DNA of 24,563 nt from a virus, in IMG/VR virus record IMGVR_UViG_3300010885_031948, positions 1-24,563 of that record. The stretch is one strand, 5' to 3'. Shown one piece after another: positions 1 through 7,627 of this stretch. Numbering within the stretch: the first letter of the stretch is position 1; each line of letters opens with the position of its first letter. The translations under genes and the position numbers were made by a program. The notes under the pieces are model-generated. The model ran no database searches, had not been told where the DNA came from, and was given only the letters and a program-made list of their open reading frames with translations.

Positions 1-2
1 CC

Positions 3-2054
3 CCACTGCCGATGGGTATGCAACAGGCGCAGGCCCAGCAGCAACCACAAGCTGGCGCAGCTCCTGTAGCTGCTGCTCCGGCACAGAAAGCAGCTAATGT
101 TTCGCCTATGCCGGCGGGCGCTCAAGCTACGAAACCAAGTGCGCCCGCTGTTGGAAGCAAGCCGGGCCTCAAACCCATCAAGCCCATGGCGGCCAAGGGT
201 ACGAACCCGATGTTTAATCCCATTCAGTCGTTTGGCGGGCTCAGCTCCAACGGCGATATCAATGGCAATGCTGGCTTGGGTGTAAAGAACTCTCCTGATA
301 GCCTGAAGAGCGCCGGTGTCGCAAATATTCTGGAAGCCGCGCGTAAAGGCCTTGGCACGTATGCAAGTCGCCTCACGGGCAAATCAATTTTGCCGTTTGA
401 ACACAATTTACATTTAACAAAAGACTTAGCGGACAATATTCATCCCAAGACGTATACCAGAACACCTCAAATCGAGACGTTGATGCGCGGTGTTTCTGAT
501 AGCGGCGTAGGCAATGCTGGCGGCGCGTCAACAGCAAGATCTCTTGGTGGTGGGTTATCCGAGCAAGTGTGGGATTTTAATCACGCCGCGCAACGTAAGT
601 TGTGGAACGAGCAAAACGCGATTAAGAAAACACGGTTTGGTACGGGGCTTGGCGCGGCAGCCCTTGCGGCAGGTATAGCCGAAACACCGCGCTCAAATAA
701 CTCAAAGCCCGCCGATGATAGCCTGAAGAGCGCTGCTGCAAGTACACCGTGCTCGTGTGGCTGTGGCGATACTGTTAAGACATGCAAGTGCGGCCCTAGT
801 TGCAAGTGCCGTAAGCCGGGCGGATCTTGCTACAAGCCGGCTGATGAGAAAAGCGCTGCGCTGGGCTTGTGGGATCGTATTCGTATGAAGAAAGAACGGG
901 GCGGCAAGCCAGCCAAGCCGGGCGACAAGGATTACCCTGACACAAAGAGCTGGAAAAAAGTTACAGATATCAGTGAGAAGCAGTCGGGCTCTCCGGCGTG
1001 GCAGCGCAGTGCTGGTAAAAACGAAGAGGGTGGATTAAACGCCAAGGGCCGCGCTTCATACAACAAAGCTACTGGCGGCCATCTCAAGGCGCCCGTGACT
1101 GAGAAGCATCCTACGGGGAAAGCCAAGAAGCGTAGGCACTCTTTCTGCTCGCGTATGTGCGGTATGAAGAGCAAGAACACAGGCTCCAGCACAGCCAAAG
1201 ACCCAGACTCGCGTATTAACAAGTCGCTGCGCAAGTGGAACTGCAAGTGCTCTAGCGCTGCGCAGTTTGGCGTAAAGCTGGCGGCGACACTGGCTGACGC
1301 ACACAAAGGCATCAGTGATTTTATGCGCGGCGACGACAAAGGCTTAGACCAACGCTGGGGTTTATTGGGCGCGCCGCTTGTAACAGCGCCGGCAACATTG
1401 GGGTCGAAGTTGTACGCCAGCACCCTCATGCCGTTAATGGGAAAAAATCCGGGCGCTCCGGGCGCACATGACGCGTTAAAAAACTTTGCCACAGCCAACA
1501 ATATCGGCGTGCACGACGTTAGCGACGTGGCCGACAGCATTCGGATGCGAGGCGAAATGGCCGAAAAGTTTATGAAAAACAGCCCTATAGCAAGCGCATT
1601 GAACAAATGGCAGACGAACGCCGCGGCAAACGCAATTGAAAGCCAGCCCGGATTTTATACGCCGAGCGCGGGCGGGCACCGTGTATATCTAAATAAGAAC
1701 TGGAAAAGCCCGGGTATTTTGGCGCACGAAATCGGCCACGCGCTGGGTGGCAAAGGCATGATTGCGGCAAACGTAGTGGGCAAGAAGGCGCCGGGACTAG
1801 GGATACTTGGCGCGTTGTTCTCTCGCGATGAGAACAACTCCCGCAACATGGCGTTGGGCGGCACAGTTGGTTCTTTGCCCATGATGGCGTCTGAAATTGA
1901 TGCCAGTCGACGAGGCGCGAACATCATGAAAAACTTAAAGCTCAAGGGCCGGATGGGCGCATATATGGGCCTGCCTACATATGCAGCGCTGGCCAGTACG
2001 CCCATGTTGGCGCACTACGGCAAGAAATACTTCGGCGGTTTTGACAAGAAGTAG
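3..2054 (+). CDS. Large modular protein with C-terminal zinc metallopeptidase domain (5' partial)
   Basis: The reading frame is open to the left edge and the first ATG (position 12) has no ribosome site and lies in a Gln/Ala/Pro-rich linker, so the true start is probably outside the window. Residues below are counted from that ATG. Residues 247-273 hold eight cysteines in a metallothionein-like cluster. Residues 327-413 match a basic module recurrent in phage proteins (SPAWQ..., GGLNAKGRASYN, SFCSRMCGMK, LRKWNCKC; possibly the family called DUF6321). The C-terminal part carries HEIGH at 572-576 and EIDASRR at 628-634, an arrangement like YugP/M48-type gluzincins, where the later Glu is the third zinc ligand. 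Hydrophobic segments flank this domain. The segments are separated by repeated K-S-A or K-Q-S tripeptides (K99, K239, K280, K323). A structural or injected virion protein with a peptidase domain is my inference; the zinc site itself is clear. Confidence 0.8.
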   Translation, partial: PLPMGMQQAQAQQQPQAGAAPVAAAPAQKAANVSPMPAGAQATKPSAPAVGSKPGLKPIKPMAAKGTNPMFNPIQSFGGLSSNGDINGNAGLGVKNSPDSLKSAGVANILEAARKGLGTYASRLTGKSILPFEHNLHLTKDLADNIHPKTYTRTPQIETLMRGVSDSGVGNAGGASTARSLGGGLSEQVWDFNHAAQRKLWNEQNAIKKTRFGTGLGAAALAAGIAETPRSNNSKPADDSLKSAAASTPCSCGCGDTVKTCKCGPSCKCRKPGGSCYKPADEKSAALGLWDRIRMKKERGGKPAKPGDKDYPDTKSWKKVTDISEKQSGSPAWQRSAGKNEEGGLNAKGRASYNKATGGHLKAPVTEKHPTGKAKKRRHSFCSRMCGMKSKNTGSSTAKDPDSRINKSLRKWNCKCSSAAQFGVKLAATLADAHKGISDFMRGDDKGLDQRWGLLGAPLVTAPATLGSKLYASTLMPLMGKNPGAPGAHDALKNFATANNIGVHDVSDVADSIRMRGEMAEKFMKNSPIASALNKWQTNAAANAIESQPGFYTPSAGGHRVYLNKNWKSPGILAHEIGHALGGKGMIAANVVGKKAPGLGILGALFSRDENNSRNMALGGTVGSLPMMASEIDASRRGANIMKNLKLKGRMGAYMGLPTYAALASTPMLAHYGKKYFGGFDKK

Positions 2055-2116
2055 CCGCTAATTAGTTATCAATATCAGCGCCCCAAAGTCTAGACTTATA
2101 CGTATGGAGTAAGCGT

Positions 2117-2185
2117 ATGCGTGACTTTTTAACGGGGGTGCTGGCATGGATGCTGCAATTATTATTCTCCGCCGCGTGCTTCTAA
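2117..2185 (+). CDS. Possible 22-residue hydrophobic leader peptide
   Basis: A short frame begins at an ATG seven bases after a GGAG at 2106-2109, which is a better-placed ribosome site than the one before the protease start at 2146. It would encode a strongly hydrophobic 22-residue peptide (starts MRDFLTGVLAW, ends SAACF) and overlaps the first 40 bases of the protease gene in another frame. It could be a translated leader that couples initiation of the protease, or chance. Nothing in the sequence proves translation. Confidence 0.2.
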   Translation: MRDFLTGVLAWMLQLLFSAACF

Positions 2186-2970
2186 TCTTCTTTTGCTTAA
2201 TAGCTAGCTCTGGCGGCCTTGTTACAGCCGGCACCCGAGATCCCGAGACTCCCGACGAAAAGTACGTAGAGTTTGGCAAGAAGTTTCCGTTTGTGAGAAA
2301 AATTAGGGCTGTAGAGCGCGCCCCCAAAGACCCCAACGCCGTGCATGTCTTTTACGGCTCGGCTGTAATGATTAAGCCGCACTGGGTCATCACCGCGGCG
2401 CATGTCTTAATCGACGTAGACCAGCCGACTATTCTGGGCGACGAGCTGGATCCCGTGGAATACCCCATCCAGCACACTATTTCTCACCCCAAGTTTGACG
2501 ACGGCAAGAATGGCTACTACGACCTAGCTCTTTGCTATTCAGCGAAAGACTTGGGGTTAGACTTCTACCCAGCGCTGTACACAGAGCACGATGAGCTGGG
2601 AAAAGAAGCTACGCTGGCTGGGTTTGGCTTTCAGGGCACGTTTCATACTGGCATGGTGGAGCAAGACGGCAAGCGCAGGGCCGGGAGTAACAAGATTACA
2701 AGCCTAGAGCGCTCGGTGCTGGTGTGCGACCCCAGCATGTACCAAAAGACTGTACTAGAGTTTCTTATTACACCGGGTGACTCTGGCGGCGGGTTATTCA
2801 TTGGCAATAAGTTAGCTGGGATCCACTCGTTTCTTATGGCCAGTGATGGCAAGCCCAATGGGACGTACACAGACGAGTCGGCGCATACCCGTGTTAGTTT
2901 GTACGCAGATTGGGTAGAATCACAGATCGAGCAGTATGAAAAAACTCACCAGAGCCCGGCCGCACCATGA
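2146..2970 (+). CDS. Secreted trypsin-like serine protease
   Basis: This 274-residue protein is an S1-family (chymotrypsin fold) serine endopeptidase. The catalytic triad is complete: H86 in VITAAHV, D126 in YYDLAL, and S213 in the GDSGGG motif, followed by a typical LAGIHSF strand. Residues 1-29 form a signal peptide or signal anchor (two Arg, then a long hydrophobic stretch ending near VTAG), so the enzyme should act in the periplasm or outside the cell, or be membrane-tethered. The length is normal for a trypsin domain with a short propeptide. The ATG at 2146 is preceded by only a weak GGGGGTG. The downstream small membrane-protein gene overlaps its stop codon (ATGA), suggesting translational coupling. 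The substrate is unknown; cleaving host surface proteins or activating the other peptidases encoded nearby are possibilities. Confidence 0.9.
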   Translation: MDAAIIILRRVLLIFFCLIASSGGLVTAGTRDPETPDEKYVEFGKKFPFVRKIRAVERAPKDPNAVHVFYGSAVMIKPHWVITAAHVLIDVDQPTILGDELDPVEYPIQHTISHPKFDDGKNGYYDLALCYSAKDLGLDFYPALYTEHDELGKEATLAGFGFQGTFHTGMVEQDGKRRAGSNKITSLERSVLVCDPSMYQKTVLEFLITPGDSGGGLFIGNKLAGIHSFLMASDGKPNGTYTDESAHTRVSLYADWVESQIEQYEKTHQSPAAP

Positions 2971-3146
2971 AACATCTTATGTTGGATATACTTCTGACCG
3001 CGGGTTTGACCGGTTTTGTGTTGTGGCGCTGGTCGATGCTTCTGCCCCGTGTGCTGCGCGCTGTACAGCCTGTAGCGTCGCAAGTATTTGAGAAACAGCG
3101 AGAATTAAACGAATTGCAAGAATTGCTCGACAGCCCCACGCGCTAG
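2967..3146 (+). CDS. Small single-helix membrane protein (59 aa)
   Basis: The ATG overlaps the TGA of the trypsin-like protease gene (ATGA), which supports a real, coupled gene. The product has one predicted transmembrane helix at about residues 4-22 (LMLDILLTAGLTGFVLWRW), then a Pro-containing hinge and an amphipathic, charged helix (EKQRELNELQELLDS) ending in SPTR. There is no family I recognise. The arrangement of one membrane anchor plus a short coiled-coil-like helix resembles small phage membrane accessory proteins such as spanin or holin-regulator components, but that is only an analogy. It could also anchor or chaperone the protease it is coupled to. Confidence 0.6.
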   Translation: MKHLMLDILLTAGLTGFVLWRWSMLLPRVLRAVQPVASQVFEKQRELNELQELLDSPTR

Positions 3147-3170
3147 GCGCCAGTTATTTACAGGCTTTAG

Positions 3171-5630
3171 ATGTCACATACAGATATCATTGCGAAAGCG
3201 GCTGGAAGTGCGTGGGCGAAGCGTGCCGCTGAAAGTACACAGCCTGACATCGCCGACAAGTTCCAGCCAGACTACACGCCAGAACAGCTGGAGCACTTGG
3301 GTGTGTACGACGCGCTGTATCGAAACCAAGGCCCCAGACTGGCTAGCCTAGGCGAGTGGAAGCCCGAGTGGGTATCTGAGCATGACCCGAAGGGCTGGGC
3401 GCAGTGGTACAAGCGCTACGCCGCTGGCAGGCGTATTCCAGAAGAAGACGAACGGCAGATCAAGCGTTGGGCGAGCTTCAAGGCCAGACATGGCGGGCCC
3501 TTTGTCAGTAACCCCACGCCCCGTAGAGGCTGGGCTTTACGCAACTGGGGAATTGACCCTGCGAAATTGGTCACGAACGACGCGCGAAATGGTGTAGTAA
3601 CCATGCTCGACGAGTATCAGCGCAAAGCTATGCAGAAGTATGTGCAGGGTTTAAGCAAACAAGCTGACTTACCTGCGGCGCACCCTGCTAACTCGTTTAT
3701 TGCGCAAGCTGAATTAATGGGTTCTCGTGGGCGCGCAAAAATGTTTGGTCGACCTGAACCAGACAGGGATTATGACTACATTGCGTTTTCTGACGACCCG
3801 ACACAGCAGGAAAATATGCGCAAACAATTAGAAACATTGATTGCGCAGCATGGGTACAAGCGTAAAGAACGGCCGGGCGGTTTTCTTACAGCGTCTGGCG
3901 ATAACATGGATCTGAGCTATTACCCAATTGCAAAGCGCAATGCTATTCATAAAGCTTGGGCGCTGCAGGAAGGCGGTATGTCAAAAGATGACGCGTGGGC
4001 GCAGGTTGAAAAACAAGCTGACTTGCTTCCCGGCATCCAGCTGCAAGACCACCAGCAGCGCATCTCGGACCGTGTGACCAGCGACAACCCCCGCATGTTG
4101 GTCTATCACGGCTTAGGGTCTGGCAAGTCTCTCTCGGCCCTAGCTGCCGCTGAAGCTGCCAAGCGTAAGTTTGGCGGGAACTACGGCATCGTGGCGCCGG
4201 CTAGCTTGAAGGGCAACTTCGAGAAAGAAATCAAGAAGTTCACTACGAGCAATCCCGAGGTTATGTCTTACACGGGGCTTGGGCTGGGCAAGCATTTTCA
4301 AGAGCAGCCTGACACGCTGATCATGGACGAGGCGCATAGGCTAAGAAACCCCGGCGCTGCTAGCTCTCAAGCTGCTGCCCAAGCTGCAGCAAATGCCAAG
4401 CGCTTGTTATTACTCACTGGTTCGCCCGTCACCAACGAGCCTAGCGACATGGCTAACTTACTGTCGCTTATTCATAACAAAAACATCACGCCCGACGAGT
4501 TTAACAAGCAGTACGTGGGCCAAAAGACAGTCCGGCCGGGTATCATGGGCTGGCTCAGGGGCGCGCAGCCGGGGCATAAGACTGTAGTCAAGAACGAGGC
4601 TGAGCTGAGAAAGCTTTTAGCGCACCATGTAGATTACCAAGCGAGCAAGACCCCAGAGGGCGTGAATGTCAACGAGCAGACCGTGCGCGTCCCCTTGAGC
4701 GCAGAGCAGCAGAAGATTCAGAAGGCTATTCGAACCCAGATTCCGCCGGGGTTCCTCTGGAAGCTTGACAATGAATTCCCACTTTCGCGCGAGGAACTGT
4801 CAAAACTCAACAGTTTCATGACAGGAATGCGCCAAGTGAGTCTCTCAACGCAGCCGTTTAGAGCAGACAAAGACCCGGGCAAGTCTTTTGCGCAGAGCGC
4901 TAAGCTCCAAGAAGCTTTTAAGAACCTCCAGACTACGCTCAAGAGTGACCCACGTAAGAAGGCTATTATCTACTCTAATTTTGTAGACTCTGGGTTAGCC
5001 CCGTATGCTAGTGCGCTAGAGAAAGCCAAAGTTCCCCATGGGTTCTTCCACGGCGGTGTTTCTCCCAAGGCCCGCCAAGCAGCTGTCGACGCCTACAACG
5101 CCGGCAAGCTCAGGGCGTTACTCATTGGCCCAGCCGGCGCCGAGGGTTTGTCTACAAAGGGGACTAGCCTGATTCAACTCTTGGATCCCCACTGGAACGA
5201 AACCCGCTCCCAGCAAGCCCGTGGTAGAGGCTTGCGCTTTGACAGCCACGTAGGGCTGCCAGAGGAACTCAAGAACGTCGCTGTTCAAAGATATCTAAGT
5301 AGCTCAGAAGACCCCAGTGTTCTTGGCAAGCTTATGGGCTACAAGCGCGAGCGCACTGGTGACGAGGTATTAGAGCGCCTCACGGCCGAGAAAGAGCAGG
5401 CCAACGAGGAATTCAGGCGTATTCTGCGCGAAGAGGGCAGTAAATACAAAGACAAAGAGAAGCTCGCAGCTCTGTTTACACCCATGAAGTTACAGTCCAC
5501 AAGGCTGGCCAAGAAGCTCAAGAATTTGAAGCTTCGGCCCAGTGCTGTTAAATTAGTGGGACGCGCAGCTCAGCCAGCTCTTGCAAAAGAGTCCGAAACA
5601 GACACTTCCGACCAGCCCGAGAATAAATAA
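3171..5630 (+). CDS. Three-part fusion: conserved N-terminal domain, nucleotidyltransferase-like domain, SNF2-type helicase
   Basis: This 819-residue protein has three blocks. Residues 1-163 are a Trp-rich domain (GEWKPEWVSEHDPKGW, then DERQIKRW) that I have seen in uncharacterised bacterial and viral proteins. Residues 165-281 look like a minimal nucleotidyltransferase: GSR at 184-186, D200-x-D202, and a third acidic residue D247 in NMDLSYYP. Residues 283-819 are a superfamily-2, SNF2-like ATPase: Walker A GLGSGKS 314-320, DEAH 386-389, LTGSP 415-419, a second RecA lobe with FHGGVSP and QQARGRGLRF at 681-690. All expected helicase motifs are present. The junctions between blocks both read KQADL (163-167 and 281-285). 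A role in DNA remodelling, or co-injection with DNA, is plausible. The start lacks a strong ribosome site. Confidence 0.85.
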   Translation: MSHTDIIAKAAGSAWAKRAAESTQPDIADKFQPDYTPEQLEHLGVYDALYRNQGPRLASLGEWKPEWVSEHDPKGWAQWYKRYAAGRRIPEEDERQIKRWASFKARHGGPFVSNPTPRRGWALRNWGIDPAKLVTNDARNGVVTMLDEYQRKAMQKYVQGLSKQADLPAAHPANSFIAQAELMGSRGRAKMFGRPEPDRDYDYIAFSDDPTQQENMRKQLETLIAQHGYKRKERPGGFLTASGDNMDLSYYPIAKRNAIHKAWALQEGGMSKDDAWAQVEKQADLLPGIQLQDHQQRISDRVTSDNPRMLVYHGLGSGKSLSALAAAEAAKRKFGGNYGIVAPASLKGNFEKEIKKFTTSNPEVMSYTGLGLGKHFQEQPDTLIMDEAHRLRNPGAASSQAAAQAAANAKRLLLLTGSPVTNEPSDMANLLSLIHNKNITPDEFNKQYVGQKTVRPGIMGWLRGAQPGHKTVVKNEAELRKLLAHHVDYQASKTPEGVNVNEQTVRVPLSAEQQKIQKAIRTQIPPGFLWKLDNEFPLSREELSKLNSFMTGMRQVSLSTQPFRADKDPGKSFAQSAKLQEAFKNLQTTLKSDPRKKAIIYSNFVDSGLAPYASALEKAKVPHGFFHGGVSPKARQAAVDAYNAGKLRALLIGPAGAEGLSTKGTSLIQLLDPHWNETRSQQARGRGLRFDSHVGLPEELKNVAVQRYLSSSEDPSVLGKLMGYKRERTGDEVLERLTAEKEQANEEFRRILREEGSKYKDKEKLAALFTPMKLQSTRLAKKLKNLKLRPSAVKLVGRAAQPALAKESETDTSDQPENK

Positions 5631-5648
5631 CTTAATACAGGTGCTTGT

Positions 5649-7115
5649 ATGATGACCCCCCAGCAGTTTGGTTCGCTCGTTGGTGATCAGATGGGCAAAG
5701 ACGCTGGCGCTGTTGCTCCAAAGAGCATGCCAGTTGAGGCGCTGAAGATGGTGGGCAAGGCTGTCTATCACACGCCACGATCGCTGAAGACATTAGCTGC
5801 TGGTGGCGCAGGTGGTTACGCACTTGGGCACAATGCTGGCGAAGCGTCTGGCATGGAGCAGGGCAAAGCTGAAGCTGCTAAGAACCTTGCAGAGCGCTTG
5901 CTTGGGCAGCCAGCAGCTGGCGTGAAGACCGCCGGGCCGATTTCTGAAACACTTGGTTTCTCGTCGCCCGCCAACATCCTTGGTGGTGCCGCCGCGCTCA
6001 TGACGCCGACGCGCAGCCTTGAGCAGCAAGCTAAGTTTGACGCAACTGATAACGCAGGTCGCGCAATAGCCAATGCCGTCGTGCCGGGTTACGGCGCTTA
6101 TAACATGTACAAGCGCATGGGCTCTAGCGTCCGCAGCCCCGAGATGAAAGCGATGCAGGCGAAAGCAATGCAGCCACAACAGGCGCCCGTAGCAGCACCT
6201 GCTCCTGCGCCCACACCCGCACCAGCGTCACCGCTGCCGGCTGGTACTGGCCACGGCGGCATGATGGGTGGCGGCGGGCCAATGTCTATGTCACTGGCTG
6301 GCAAGCAGGCCGGCGCCATCAACGAGCTGCTCTCTGAGTTCGGCGGTCGCGCAGCGCAGGGCTTAAAGACGCATGCCCGGCCTATGCTGAACAAAGCTGT
6401 TGAGGGCGTGAAGACCTACGGCAAGCGCATGATGGGCGATAGCACACTCAAGCCGCTCTATCAGCGTGCCGATTTGGTAAACGACATGACTGATAGTTTT
6501 AAACTGCCGGCCATGGGGTCTGGGGCGCGGGGTGTGGGTTACGAAAACTATCACAACTTACTCACTAGCGGTTTGGACGCGAGGAAGGCCATTGCCAAAG
6601 AGCGCAACGCCATTGATCTGACGCGCAATCTGACAACAGGTGCAGGTGTCGCTGGCACACTCGGCGCGATTGGTTTAATGGCTCGGCACAACAATGCGCA
6701 ACCCAAGCAGGCCAACGATCAGGCCGCGTCGTTAGCTACTTCCCTTGCGCCGTATACAGCGTGGGGCCGGGGTTATAACTTCGGTACCGACACCACGAAT
6801 CAGCACCATCAGAATGCACTGGCCGGCGGTGCTCTGGTCGGCGGCGTGGCGGGATTGGCCACGGAAGCCATGCGGGAAAAGACCGAAGAAGAGAAGAAGC
6901 AGTCGATCCTGCGTAAGTTCCTGCGCTATGCCGCAACGTCTGGCGCTGGTGCTGTGGGTGGTGCTGGCGCTGGCGGGCTTATGGGCGCTCTGACAGCTCC
7001 GGGCAAGCTGCGCATGCACGACTCTTTGGCCGCGAAGCTTCCCGCTGACTTCACTAGCGGCAAGCTAGAAGCCAAGGGCCTGATGGGCCTTGGGCCAGTA
7101 GGCGAAGCTAAATAA
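5649..7115 (+). CDS. Gly/Ala-rich putative virion-associated protein with FG...KxA N-terminal motif
   Basis: I do not recognise a family for this 488-residue protein. It opens with the motif shared by three later genes (F7-G8, G12, K17-D-A19). Glycine-rich hydrophobic segments around residues 45-62 and 395-470 could enter a membrane. A Pro/Ala linker (about 178-200) leads into a Met/Gly run and then K219-Q-A, after which a helical region starts; another K93-T-A lies before an earlier segment. The charged stretch REKTEEEKKQ separates the C-terminal hydrophobic glycine-rich part. The composition and organisation resemble phage ejection or inner-head proteins that insert into host membranes, which is inference. 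It follows the helicase gene by 18 bases and probably shares its transcript; the intergenic structure at 7136-7180 lies just beyond its stop. Confidence 0.75.
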   Translation: MMTPQQFGSLVGDQMGKDAGAVAPKSMPVEALKMVGKAVYHTPRSLKTLAAGGAGGYALGHNAGEASGMEQGKAEAAKNLAERLLGQPAAGVKTAGPISETLGFSSPANILGGAAALMTPTRSLEQQAKFDATDNAGRAIANAVVPGYGAYNMYKRMGSSVRSPEMKAMQAKAMQPQQAPVAAPAPAPTPAPASPLPAGTGHGGMMGGGGPMSMSLAGKQAGAINELLSEFGGRAAQGLKTHARPMLNKAVEGVKTYGKRMMGDSTLKPLYQRADLVNDMTDSFKLPAMGSGARGVGYENYHNLLTSGLDARKAIAKERNAIDLTRNLTTGAGVAGTLGAIGLMARHNNAQPKQANDQAASLATSLAPYTAWGRGYNFGTDTTNQHHQNALAGGALVGGVAGLATEAMREKTEEEKKQSILRKFLRYAATSGAGAVGGAGAGGLMGALTAPGKLRMHDSLAAKLPADFTSGKLEAKGLMGLGPVGEAK

Positions 7116-7135
7116 CATAACCAGCCCATTATCTT

Positions 7136-7180
7136 CTCCCGGCCCTGCACAGGGGTTACTGGCACGGATGCCACCGGGAG
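7136..7180. other. Three-way-junction RNA/DNA structure between convergent genes
   Basis: CTCCCGG (7136-7142) pairs with CCGGGAG (7174-7180). Inside it are two hairpins: CCCT-GCAC-AGGG (7143-7154) and TGGCA-CGGA-TGCCA (7160-7173), the second abutting the outer stem. It lies between the stop of the rightward 5649 gene and the stop of the leftward DUF2294 gene. That position fits a bidirectional transcription end or an mRNA 3'-end protector, but neither strand has a T-run after the stem, so a classical intrinsic terminator is not supported. Confidence 0.45.
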
Positions 7181-7198
7181 GGATAACGTAGCTGTATC

Positions 7199-7627
7199 TT
7201 AGCGCCTGACAAAGCTGCTTTTTGCGTGGCCATTACCGGTGTGATTGCGCCTATACTCCGGCGTCTCTTGCAGCGAGAAGACAAACGCTTCTTCGCCCGT
7301 GACAGCGGACATGTCATGGTGAAAGCACTTTACCGCGACATTAGAAGCGTGCTCGACAATAGAAGTCAGCGCGGCTCTATTGGCGGCGATGATTCTTGCC
7401 CGCATGGCTTTGAACATAACCCGACCGGTTTCGTCATGAAACCCGTCAGGCGCCAAGATCTGAAGTTCAGCTTGTGTAAACGTGTTCTGTGTAACTATCA
7501 CAGCCGCCGCGGGAAGCATATGGACTTCGATATGCTTGGGGCCGCGGTTAAATAACTCAGAATAAAACTTTGTGAAACTAGCGCCTATCTGGGCTTCGAC
7601 TTCGCCTTGAGTACGAGAGAGTGACAT
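7199..7627 (-). CDS. DUF2294 / MpsC-like protein (only leftward gene)
   Basis: The 142-residue product matches the DUF2294 (MpsC-like) pattern: an N-terminal QGEVEAQIGASFTKF helix, the signature GPKHIEVHMLP, a hydrophobic strand, TFTQAEL, a long helix with RARIIAANRAAL, and a late HHDMSAVTGEEAFVFSL strand. The family is usually about 110-130 residues, so the last 25 residues are a basic extension. The biochemical role of the family is not well settled; it has been linked to membrane-potential systems in bacteria. It is the only gene here on the minus strand, convergent with 5649 and divergent from 7919, so it needs its own promoter in the 7628-7918 gap. No clear ribosome site precedes the ATG. 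It may be a recently acquired accessory gene. The plus-strand open frame across the same bases is not protein-like. Confidence 0.75.
   Translation of the reverse strand: MSLSRTQGEVEAQIGASFTKFYSELFNRGPKHIEVHMLPAAAVIVTQNTFTQAELQILAPDGFHDETGRVMFKAMRARIIAANRAALTSIVEHASNVAVKCFHHDMSAVTGEEAFVFSLQETPEYRRNHTGNGHAKSSFVRR

Noticed and set aside
932-1606. Long minus-strand open frame (224 codons)
   Set aside because: It lies wholly opposite the modular protein with clear domains; its translation has no recognisable motif and odd composition.
7136-7180. Classical intrinsic terminator
   Set aside because: The GC stem is present but no T-run follows on either strand.
7226-7555. Plus-strand frame of 109 codons
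   Set aside because: The opposite strand encodes a recognisable DUF2294-type protein over the same bases; this frame has no motif or ribosome site.
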